A stretch of DNA of 64,000 bases from Orychophragmus violaceus (lineage: Eukaryota > Streptophyta > Magnoliopsida > Brassicales > Brassicaceae): assembly GCA_030180135.1 (NCBI GenBank), contig CM058229.1:43241522-43305521 (forward strand), read 5' to 3'. Of this stretch, positions 44,763 to 54,776 are shown one piece after another; positions within the stretch are counted from its first letter, which is position 1, and the number at the start of each line of letters is the position of its first letter. A program made the position numbers and the translations under genes. Under the pieces are notes generated by a model. It did no database searches. It saw only the letters and a list, made by a program, of their open reading frames with translations, and had not been told where the DNA came from.

Positions 44763-46223
44763 TTATGTTGAGGGTGCATCATCCAGAGGCAGAATCTGCC
44801 CTCCTGGAATCTCGGCCTTAGCCCAATAATGTTTCACCCGCTGTCCATTCACAGTGAATTCATAACCGTCCTTACCAGTTAAAACGACAGCTCCATACGA
44901 ACGCACCTCTTTGATTGTGAAGGGACCAGACCACCTTGATTTCAGCTTACCTGTAAACAAATGCAAACGAGAGTTATACAAAAGTACCTGATCATTGGGC
45001 TCAAACTTTCTGGAGACAATCTTCTTGTCATGATATGCCTTAGTCCTCTCCTTATACAGCTTTGAGTTCTCATAAGCAAAATGTCTGATCTCATCTAACT
45101 CATTAAGCTGTATCAATCTCCTCTCTGCAGCAGACTTAAGATCAAAGTTCATCTGTTTCACAGCCCATGCTGCTTTGTGCTCAAGTTCCACTGGCAGATG
45201 ACATGCTTTTCCATATAGCAGATGGAATGGAGTGGTTCCAAGTGGTGTCTTGAATGCTGTCCGGTAGGCCCATAATGCATCATCTAACTTTACTGCCCAA
45301 TCTTTTCTTGTCTTTCCAACTGTCTTCTCAAGGATCTCTTTAATCTGCCTGTTAGAAACCTCAACTTGTCCACTAGTCTGAGGGTGATAAGGAGTAGCGA
45401 CTCTGTGATGAACTTCATGCTTCTTTAACAGCTTCTCGAAGACCTTATTGATAAAATGAGATCCTCCATCACTAATCACTATATGAGGTACTCCAAATCT
45501 GGGGAATATGATGGTCTTAAAAAGCTTAATGACCACAGAAGAATCATTGGTTGGACTAGCTATCGCTTCAACCCACTTAGACACATAGTCTACAGCAACC
45601 AAGATAAACTTATTCCCATAGGATGAGGGAAAAGGACCCATGAAATCTATACCCCAGCAATCAAAAACCTCAACTTCCAGAATGAAATTCTGAGGCATCT
45701 CATGTTTCTTGCTGATTTTCCCTCTCCTCTGACAGGCATCACAATGAGTGATGAAAGAATGAGTGTCTCTAAACATTGTAGGCCACCAGAAACCTGCTTG
45801 CAGAACCTTAGACACAGTTTTGAATGTAGCAAAATGTCCAGCGTAATCTGATCCATGACAGTGGAAAAGGATGTCTGGGACTTCAGATTCAGCAATGCAT
45901 CTCCTGTAAAGACCATATGAACAGTGCTTATAGAGATAAGGCTCATCCCAGTAGTATCTTCTAAGCTCCCTAAAGAACCTTTTCTTTTCATAACCCTTTA
46001 AATCATCTGGTTCAGTCTCAGCAGCAAGGTAATTAGCTATATCTGCATACCAGGGTCGATCAGAGGTTGCTACAGCAGTAATTTCGAAGTCATAATTCCC
46101 AATTCTGACTCTGAAAGACTCTCGGTTCGTATCAGGTATGCATCGACCGTTGCATGAGTGTGGATCGATCGTTGCTTCCCCGATATTTGTATCGACCGTT
46201 GCCAATGTGGCATCGATCGACAC
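44763..46223 (-). pseudogene. Athila-like integrase, open over 486 codons
   Basis: Contains the HHCC-type zinc region (HGSDYAGHFATFKT to THCDACQRRGK) and the integrase core: D in CWGIDFMGPF, D in IVISDGGSHF, and E in the HPQTSGQVEVSNRQ segment. The C-terminal region ends RWSGPFTIKEV. The frame is the same as that of the upstream RT/RNase H piece, but a TGA at 46236-46238 separates them. The first 35 or so residues (SIDATLATVDT to HSCNGRC) are encoded by the TCGATCG motif cluster at 46140-46235 and do not look like conserved protein. Confidence 0.9.
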
Positions 46224-46238
46224 AATGCGATTGTCTCG

Positions 46239-48008
46239 TCAGTTCTGCAATTCACTGCCCAAATCCGTCTGAAAAACTGTACTGATCATGTTGACGTTTT
46301 CCTCAGGCAAATAATCATTTATAGGCACGTCTTCCTCAACTAGCAACCTCGAAAGATGATCAGCAACTCCATTCTCCACTCCCTTCTTGTCCCTTACCTC
46401 AATATCAAACTCCTGAAGCAACAGAATCCATCTTAACAGTCTAGGCTTAGCATCCTTCTTCTGCATCAGATACTTCAGGGCTGAATGATCAGTGTGAACA
46501 ATCACCTTGGAGCCAACAAGATAGGGGCGGAACTTCTCAAATGCAAAGACAACAGCCAACAGCTCCTTCTCCGTGGTTGCATAGTTCCTTTGTGCATCAT
46601 CTAGTATCCTACTAGCATAATAGATAGCATGGAGCTTTCTGTCCTTCTTCTGTCCCAGAACAGCTCCTACAGCAAAATCACTTGCATCACACATAACCTC
46701 AAAAGGTAGATCCCAATCTGGAGGCTGAAATATTGGAGCGCTCACCAATGCCTGCTTGATCTGTTCAAATGCAGTTTGACAGTCTGCAGTGAACTCAAAT
46801 TTGGTATCCTTCCACAGCAAGGCAGTTAGTGGCCTAGCAATCTTACTGAAGTCTTTGATGAACCGTCTATAAAAGTCAGCATGTCCAAGAAAGCTTCTTA
46901 TAGACTTAACAGAATCAGGCGCCTGAAGGTTGGTCATTACCTCAATCTTAGCACGGTCCACTTCGATCCCTGCTTCAGACACTTTATGTCCAAGAACAAT
47001 ACCATCTCTAACCATGAAATGGCATTTTTCCCAGTTAAGGACTAAGTGCTTCTCTTCACATCTAGTCAGCACTTTGCACAGATTATCTAAACATTCGTTA
47101 TAAGATGATCCATAGACTGAGAAATCATCCATGAATACCTCCATAAAGTCCTCAATCATATCTGTGAATATGGACATCATGCATCTCTGGAAAGTGGCAG
47201 GAGCATTACAGAGTCCAAAAGGCATCCTACGGTAAGCAAATGTTCCATATGGACAAGTAAAAGTGGTCTTTCCCTGATCTTCTGGGTGGATAGGAATCTG
47301 AAAGAAACCTGAGTATCCATATAGGAAGCAGTAATAAGGACGATTGGCTAACCTCTCTAGCATCTGATCAATAAAAGACAAGGGAAAATGATCCTTCCTA
47401 GTTGCAGCATTCAACTTCCTGTAATCTATGCACATCCTGTGTCCTGTTACAGTCCTAGTAGGGATCAGCTCGTTCTTCTCATTCTTCACAACAGTAACTC
47501 CGCCCTTCTTAGGTACTACATGGACTGGACTCACCCAATCACTGTCAGAGATAGGATAGATAATCCCAGCATCAAGGAGTTTCATAATCTCCTTCTTAAC
47601 CACTTCCTGCAGATTAGGATTAAGCCTTCTCTGATGCTCAACAGACGTCTTAGACTCATCCTCAAGATGTATCCGATGCATGCACAGCTCCGGTGAGATA
47701 CCTGAAATGTCATCAAGAGAATAGCCAAGAGCTTTGCGATGCTTGCGCAGCTTGCTTAGCAGTAAAGTGAGCTCTGCGTTGTTCAAACTAGCATTAACAA
47801 TCACTGGATAAGTTGAATTGGGTCCAAGAAATGCGTACCTTAGCCCGGATGGAAGTTGTTTCAGCTCTATTTTCGGAGCTTTTTCCTCGGCACAGTCTCT
47901 GTCGACTTGCAACGACCGATGCTTAGGTAGTGTCGATCGGTGCATCGTCGCGTCAGACACTTCCACCTGCATTGCTACTTCAACAGAATCCATCATCTCG
48001 TATAGCAC
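46239..48008 (-). pseudogene. Athila-like reverse transcriptase and RNase H, open over 589 codons
   Basis: Reverse transcriptase motifs: KKGGVTVVKNEKNEL, MCIDYRKLNAATRKDHFPL, YRRMPFGLCNAPATFQRCMM and FMEVFMDDFSVYG (catalytic MDD). RNase H follows: FEVMCDASDFAVGAVLGQ, ATTEKELLAVVFA, VHTDHSALKYLM, ending GVADHLSRL. The catalytic residues are present. It ends in a premature TGA before the integrase part. The start overlaps the protease frame by a few bases in a different phase, so a frameshift lies near 48000. The segment encoding TMHRSTLPKHRSLQVDRD (47900-47960) again coincides with TCGATCG-type motifs. Confidence 0.92.
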
Positions 48009-49084
48009 ATTGCTGGCTCGTCCTGCAGGTACTTTAGCTCCAATATAGAGCTCAGTAAAGCCCTTTCTAGTGGGTATTTAGCATGTGATTGGTGAAAGTA
48101 CTCTGCATCCAGATCACCCAATGTGTCCACATATAAGGTCTGTCCGTCGATGGTTGGTCTCTTTACCAGCTTGTCCATATCAAAACTCATCTTCAGATCT
48201 CCTACATTCAGAACTATTTTACCTCCTTGACAGTCAATCATCGCACCAGCTGTAGCTAAGAAAGGCCTGCCTAGAATCAGTTGATCTTTTGGCTCATGTC
48301 CATACTGTAGAACCACAAAGTCAGTTGGGATCACACATTTGCCAATCATTATAGGCACATCCTCCAATACTCCTTCGGGAATCCTGATTGTTCTATCTGC
48401 CAGAACCATTGATATCCTAGTGGGTATAAAGTCAGTCATCCCGAGCCTTTTAGCAACCGAGAGGGGCATAAGATTCACACTGGAACCAAGATCACATAGA
48501 CACCTTTCGAATCTCTCTCTGTAGATAGCACAATCCAACACGAAGCTTCCTGGATCTTTTAAATTCTCGGGTATTCTCCCCTGAATCACTGCACTACAAA
48601 CCTCATTGATCATCATTACACTCTCCTCATCAGACCACTTTCCAGCAATCATATCCTTAAGGCATCTCTTCATCACAGGAGAGGTCTCCATGGAGTCCAT
48701 CAAAGGCACTTCAACTTTCACCTTTTTAATGAACTCCTTCCACTTTGCATACTGCCTATAATTCTTACCCTTTCTGGGATTCTTGGGATAAGGTACCTTA
48801 GGCTTGTACACTCTCTCGGTTGACTGTTTCGGTTTCTCTGTTTTTGAACCCTCTGTAGTCGCCTTGCATCGATCGTCACTAGAGCTGTGTCGATCGTTGC
48901 TGGGTGACTTTGCTACGACAGTTTCTTCGTTATCGCCTTGCATCGACCGTTGCTTGGTTGAGTCGATCGATGCATTGCAAATGTCACGGATCCCATCTTC
49001 CAAATCGTCAATTTCCACGAGTTCTTCCACACTCAGCTGTCTTTTCTGGCCAGGTAACAACTCCTTACCACTTCTCAATGTCAC
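47993..49084 (-). pseudogene. Athila-like protease segment, open over 363 codons
   Basis: Begins MTLRSGKELLPGQKRQ, a hallmark of Athila/Tat polyproteins. The protease reads CLCDLGSSVNLMPLSVAKRLG, with DLGS in place of DTG, as usual in this group, and later LILGRPFLATAGAMIDC. Between them and the N-terminus lies a poorly conserved stretch with ASIDSTKQRS and NDRHSSSDDR encoded over TCGATCG motifs (48865-48975). It ends in CYTR at 47993 through a frameshift against the reverse transcriptase frame. Confidence 0.85.
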
Positions 49085-49093
49085 TGCATTGCA

Positions 49094-49531
49094 TTAGTAC
49101 TTGGGATTAGCGTCAGTACGCCCTGGAAGATATCCATCTTCCCTCTGAGCATATCCAGCTGTTCTTGCAACTCTAGCATCAAGCTCCTTCATGTGTGTGT
49201 TCAGATATTCAAACTTCCCATTCAGCTTCTTATAGACTGTTTCTATCTTCTCGTTGACATCTGCAGCATTCTTAGTCTGACTTTCCACCAGCTGTTTCAT
49301 CATTGTTTCCATCCTACTCTCATGAGGTGTAGGTGCAGGAGGAGTCTGATAAGATGAAAATCCATAGGTTCTCTGAGTACCTTGTCCAAAAGGCTTCTGA
49401 AAACCACTAGTCTGTCCAAAAGAGTTTTGATTGCCTGTGAAGGCAATCTTTTGTCCTCCATTGAAAAATTTGTTTCCCTGCTGATTACCAAACCTGTTAC
49501 CTTGGAAACCAGATCCTCCAATGTAATTCAC
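49094..49531 (-). pseudogene. Athila-like gag C-terminal, Gly/Asn/Gln/Phe-rich segment
   Basis: 145 codons beginning with repeated GNxFGNQQGNKF-like sequence. It contains no zinc knuckle and then a predicted helical stretch (METMMKQLVESQTKNAADV to HMKELDARVAR). It shares the frame of the protease segment and is separated from it by a stop at about 49091-49093. Low-complexity gag tails are usual in Athila elements. Confidence 0.75.
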
Positions 49532-49563
49532 ATCTTCTTCCTGAGTGTCCTCCTCAGTCTGAA

Positions 49564-50322
49564 TTACCTCAACATCTTGAGCAAAATGGACAGCCTTCTT
49601 ATTAGCCAGGAGATTGCAGATTCAGCCATCTCTGTATTTTCTACACTTCCACCAGATTTCTTCCTCCTCTCATCCATAGTCTTGCAATTGTTGCTGCTCA
49701 CTAGGTTCTCAATCAACTGCTTAGCTTGTGCAGGAGTCCTGGTGTTGAAGTTTGCATTACTGGAGTTATCCAGCGCAGACTGATATGGCAGATCTATGCC
49801 TCTGAAGAAGATACCAAGCAATTGGACTTCAGTGAATCCATGGTGTGGGCAATCACGCTGGTACTTCTTAAATCTCATCCAGGCAGCTTTTAAAGGCTCC
49901 ACAGCTCCTTGGGAAAATGTGAGAATGTCCTGTCTGGACTGGTCTGAACGCGCATCATCATAGAAATGACGCAGGAACTCACTCTTCAGGGCTGCCCAAG
50001 TATCAAACTGCCCAGGTGGCAGTTGCTTTAGCCATGCACCAGCGTCTCCAACGAGACTGTGCGGAAAGAGCTTAAGGAAAAAATAATCCTGGCAAACTCC
50101 ATCATACTTCATGCCAGTGACTATGTCCTCAAACGAATCAATGTGATCCATAGGCTGCTCTGTGGGGTGACCATGGAATGCATTCTGTCTCATCAGCGAG
50201 TAGTAGATGGTCTTGATCTCAAAATCATTCCTCTCAAAGCCAGGCATCACCAAAGCTGACCGGTTTGCATGAAACTCATCCGGTCTGTTGTAGTCAGCTA
50301 AGGTTCTCTCATGGACAACCAT
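49564..50322 (-). pseudogene. Athila-like gag, retrotransposon gag domain
   Basis: Contains PTEQPMDHIDSFEDIVTGMK, FFLKLFPHSLVGDAGAWL, LPPGQFDTWAALKSEFLRHF and EPLKAAWMRFKKYQRDCPHH. This is the capsid domain PF03732 in its Athila form. The open frame starts at MVVHERTLADYNRPDE, but sequence upstream (50323-50630) still reads like gag N-terminus in another frame, so the true start may be farther upstream behind a frameshift. Confidence 0.85.
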
Positions 50323-50844
50323 CTCTCTACCTTGGGCCTGTCTTGGCGCTTGGTTCTGCTCCTGTTGCGGTGGCTCAGGAGGATCAGGGATGACATTCCC
50401 TTCAGCATCAACCCTTTGCCAAGCAGCATTACGGGTTGTTATCTTGGTCCCTCAGAGTACCTTGAGCATCACGTAATAGAATCAGCCTCTGTACTACCAT
50501 TCTTTCTTTTTTTTCTCTTCTGTTAGTCCTCTCTAGACGTCCAAGTTCTTCAAGATCGAGATTGATTAGGCTTAAGTTCGGATTACTTAGAGTTTCACGC
50601 TTCTGCATAAACTGTCTGTAATCGTCAAGCAACGATCGATGCTAACAGTGCATTGATCGATTCAATCTCAAATCGCTTAGTGACGATCGACACAAGAAGT
50701 GCAACGATCGACGCAAGGCGAAATCGGTACCTGCGACAGAGAGAAAACAGAGAAGAAATCAGTAAAATAAAAACGAAAATAAAAACAAAAAAGAAAAATT
50801 CCTAGTAAAAACCTTAAGTTCGGTCCTATCGAAGACTCTAAGAG
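50323..50844 (-). other. Athila-like leader / broken gag N-terminus
   Basis: Includes a shifted gag N-terminal piece (50429-50632) and TCGATCG-type motif pairs at 50628-50660 and 50683-50725 immediately upstream of it. Confidence 0.5.
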
Positions 50845-50862
50845 TCCCCGGCAACGGCGCCA
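50845..50862 (-). promoter_or_regulatory. Primer binding site for tRNA-Asp
   Basis: Minus-strand TGGCGCCGTTGCCGGGGA is complementary to the tRNA-Asp 3' end used by Athila/Tat elements. It lies six bases from the 5' LTR. Confidence 0.9.
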
Positions 50863-50868
50863 AAAACT

Positions 50869-52041
50869 TGATAGGTCTAAGTTTTAATCCCTATACTAAA
50901 CTGCAACTGCACGGTAATGTCAATGTAGTATATAGGGTTATCGAATCCACAGGGACTCTGGTTTTCAATAGAACGAAAGAGATTAATACTATGAAGAAAG
51001 CAAATTGTTGTAAAGTAAATAGCAAGGCGAGAAAGTAAATCAGTAGCAGGAATTTGTTGTGAAAGCAATAAACTAAAAGCGCTAAGTCTAGGGAATTCTC
51101 AGGAAATCAGACAAGCAGACAAGTTAATCAGTCAGGATCAAATTAAACTCAGTTCTAGAACTCAAATCACGGAATTAGAATTAACCAAATCTCTTTGCGA
51201 AAATCCTCTAAGTCTAAGTGCAGTAATCCAAATCTCTTTGCAATTACTAACAGATTAAACCAGCATTAATTTCAAATTCGATATGTTCACAATTAAACTA
51301 AACCAAATCTCTTTGCGAATAATTCAATTGCTCAACCTAAATAGTTCAGATTCTAAACCACACTCTCGTGTCGTATTTAGCAACCTAAGATCTAGATTCT
51401 AATTGATCAGGTTAGAACTAGCATTAAGCATAATTTAGTTTGAAGAACATTCTAATCATGTGAATCCTTAACTGAATTAAACAAGTCTAGCAAGTCATAA
51501 AATCCTTAATGAGAAACCCTAAACTTAACTATGAATCTACTCAGACATGATTAATGAAACAAAAATCATAGAATTAATAGATTGCATATAAGAAAATAAA
51601 TTGATAAAGGGGTTCGAAATCTTCTCCAAAATAGATGAAGTACAGGATTAGATCAGCCCCAAAAGCTCAAAAAATCCCTTAGCTCTAAGTATGAAAGCGT
51701 ATCTAAAATAAAAGCCAAAACTCTAAATATATAGGCATAATCTCGGCTGGGACTTCTGTGTAATTACTGGAACTATTATGGGCTTCTCTGCAAATCTTCA
51801 TAACTTTATTAAACCGCCGCGTTCAGCCCATCTCGCTAGTGTGTCGATCGACACCAAAGGTGTGTCGATCGATGCATGATCATCAAATCGGGCAGTGAGT
51901 TAAACTCTCGGCCAAAATGCTCCAAAACTCCACATTAGCTCCAAACCTGATTAAACTTGTAAAAGACTCTAAAATAACACAAAAGACACTAAAAACACAA
52001 CTATATCATGGCATAAAACCAGTAAAAACCATGATATATCA
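50869..52041 (-). repeat. Athila-like 5' LTR
   Basis: Same length as its partner. It keeps the palindrome pair at about 51842-51874 unchanged despite other LTR differences. Confidence 0.93.
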
Positions 52042-52046
52042 GCTAC

Positions 52047-52639
52047 AGCAGTCTCGATCGTCAGGGAAGAACTCAGTAAGCTTGAGTAACCTTCAGAAAG
52101 TCTCAATAAATTATGCTGACTGGCACTTTCAAGAGCCTAAGCCAGGACGTCCCCTACGCAGAAGGAGTCAGACTAGGGACCCGCGTGATGCTATCTCTCA
52201 TGTAGGACCAGAAGGGAAGAAGCGACTTAGCAAAACCATTCAAAGTGATCATATACGTGTACCCATTGCAAAAATATTATAGTTTCCCTCTGGTGGGAAG
52301 AAAGAGACTAGGAAATGGACTCGCAAAGAGGATCCTACAGATGTAGTGAGCAAAAGTGGTCTCGGGTTAAACGTCTAATACCTCTATCCAATCCCCATCG
52401 AAGAAGAGTAAACCTGAGAATGACCAAGACATCTCTCGGAAATGGTCCCGGTTTGACAAAAGAACCGAGGATTCATCTGGCGATGATAAGGATAAGGATG
52501 GGGCATCTCCTGCCCGTGTGATCAGTGATACTAATTCTGCCCCTGAGGTAGGGGCGACAGTTCCAAACAGTGACTCTAATGCCGGTTCGGCACCTCAAAA
52601 GTTGAAGTCTGGGTGTTTGATCACCCGGGCCAATGCCCA
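52047..52639 (+). pseudogene. LINE ORF1, C-terminal part
   Basis: Continues directly from the GCTAC target after the gypsy element. Reads basic, Ser/Arg-rich sequence in shifting frames (FQEPKPGRPLRRRSQTRD near 52126-52180, then DRSSDDR-like segments), typical of the variable ORF1 tail of plant LINEs. ORF2 starts at 52640. Confidence 0.5.
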
Positions 52640-54288
52640 ATGAGACTACTGGCTTGGAACTGTCAGGGGGTAGGGAACACCCCGACAGTTTGTCGTCTTA
52701 CGGAGATACGTGGTCGGTATTTCCCAGACATGATGTTCCTTAGTGAGACCAAACAGAAACGTGATTACTTGGAGAATGTGGTTGGATATTTGGGCTTTCA
52801 TGATCTACATACGGTGGAGCTGGAAGGATTGAGTGGTGGTTTAGCAGTTTTGTGGAAGGAATCTGTCCAGGTTCGGATATTGGAATCTAGTTCACGACTA
52901 GTGGACACATGTATAACCTGGCAGGATCGTTCCTTTTTGTTACTTTTGTATACGGTGATCCAGTCAGGGATAACAGGGATTATGTTTGGGAGAAGTTGAG
53001 CAGAATTGGAGTGGGTAGACATGAGCCGTGGTTGATGGCTGGAGACTTCAACGAAATAGTCAGCAATGAAGAAAAAGTTGGGGGAGTCAGACGGTCTGAG
53101 AAATCGTTTGCACCGTTCAAGGCGATTCTGAATGCATGTGGGATGTCTGATTTTCCTTTTTCAGGGAATCCACTTTCATGGTACGGATGCCGTTATAATG
53201 ATATTGTTCATTGCCGCCTTGATAGAGCAGTTTGCAATGCGGACTGGCTCAATTTGTTCCCACAAGCGCACTACGCCTATCTCCAAAGAGTGGAATCCGA
53301 TCACAGTCCTGTCATCATCAATGTGGAAGGAGTGGAGAGGAGAAAGAAAGCTAACTTCTGTTTTGACAAGAGATGGATTAAGGCAGAGGGTTTTAAAGAG
53401 GTAGTGAAAAACTGTTGGTTGCAGTCGAATGATCAGGCCTCGATGGCTTTAGCGGACAAGGTAGCAGAATGTAAAAGACAACTTTCGCTTTGGCGGAAGT
53501 CAAATGTACCTAACTCCGCTAAAAGGATCCTGGAGCTACAACGGGAGATCGATACACTATCTCATCAAGTCACCTTTGATCCGGAGATTCTTAAGAGGTT
53601 GAAGTGGGATCTTCAAAAGGAGATAAGGGCTGAAGAGGTGTTTTGGCAGCAGAAGAGTTCTATACATTGGCTTAAAGCAGAGGACAGACATACGAAATTC
53701 TTCTTTGCGTCCACTAAAGCGAGGAGAGCCAGGAACTTGCTGAAGAGTCTGCGGAATCTAGAAGGAAAGGAGTGCTTCACGCCGGAGGAAATGGGGAGCA
53801 TCGCAGAAGATTACTTTGAGAGATTGTATACTTCAGAATCGCCTGAGTATGATGGTTCTTTATTTGATTCGATCACCCCGAAGGTGAAAGAGGCGCAGAA
53901 TGAGGTCTTGCGACGAAGTGTTACAGCAGAGGAAATCAGAGCTGCAGCCTTTGATATTAATCCGGGGAAAAGTCTGGGACCAGATGGAATGACAGGGTAT
54001 TTCTTTCAGTCCTGCTAGGAGGAGATTGGCATGCGGATCATTGACATGGTTCAACACTTTTTCTACAGGAGAGTTGGACCCGAGACTGAACGAAACAAAC
54101 ATTTGCTTGATCTCAAAAAAGAACACCCCGGTGGAACTCGCTGATTTCCGGCCAATCAGCCTCTGTAACGTGGTATACAAGATTGTGTCAAAAGTGTTGG
54201 TCCGTAGATTGAAGCCGATGATGCCTGCCTTGGTTTCTGAAACCCAAGCCGCCTTTGTTAAAGGCAGATTAATCTCGGAAAACATATT
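52640..54288 (+). pseudogene. LINE ORF2, endonuclease and N-terminal part of reverse transcriptase
   Basis: Starts MRLLAWNCQGVGN, the canonical opening of L1 ORF2 APE-type endonuclease, with FLSETKQKRDYLE next. A frameshift near 52935 leads into VTFVYGDPVRDNRDYVWEKL, LMAGDFNEIVSNEEK, CRLDRAVCNADW and ESDHSPVIINV, so the catalytic Asn/Asp/His signature is readable. A connecting region follows, then reverse transcriptase begins with DINPGKSLGPDGMTGYFFQ. A TAG at 54016-54018 and a frameshift near 54060 come before LISKKNTPVELADFRPISLC and SETQAAFVKGRLISENI. Here the GCCTAG-rich element interrupts it and the frame continues with LIAHEVVHALRT at 57772. Confidence 0.9.
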
Positions 54289-54776
54289 CAAGAAAGCGCT
54301 AGGCGTTAGTCGAGCGGCGACCCATCGCCTAGCGCCTAAAACGCCTAGTCGGGGCCTAGGTGATTTTGGGCGGTATATGTATTATAAAAAAACGATATAT
54401 ATTAGATATATTATATAATATATATCATATAATTCAAATATTCTTAGTCTTAAAAATAGATTTAAAACTCAAAATACATTGAAATAACAAAAAATATTAG
54501 TTAAATTTATCAGCACATGACATTTGCTATCAAATCTGTTAAATTTACAACATTTTTTTTATTGATAACCATTAATTTATGAAGTAAGAACTTATAAATT
54601 TTGTTATATGTAATAAAATTTTAAAATTACACCGAAACAAACATGAAACTTAAAAATCAAATGATAATTGATTAAAGATTGTGTATAGCCGCCTAGAACT
54701 CTCTAGACCCGCCTAGGCCCGCCTAATCCCGCCTAGGACCGCCTAGAACCGTTTAAATCCGCTTAATAACACAAAC

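Larger units (their letters stand above)
42242..52041 (-). mobile_element. Athila-like Ty3/gypsy LTR retrotransposon
   Basis: Two LTRs of exactly 1173 bp (42242-43414, 50869-52041) bound a 9.8-kb minus-strand element, with GCTAC duplicated outside (42237-42241, 52042-52046). I count roughly 25-30 LTR mismatches, so it is older than Copia-1 and Copia-2. A tRNA-Asp primer site, MTLRSG at the protease start, DLGS in place of DTG, a Gln/Asn/Gly-rich gag tail and GTGTGGGGGAG polypurine tracts identify the Athila/Tat group. Gag-pol is nearly complete but broken by a stop and about three frameshifts. Confidence 0.93.
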
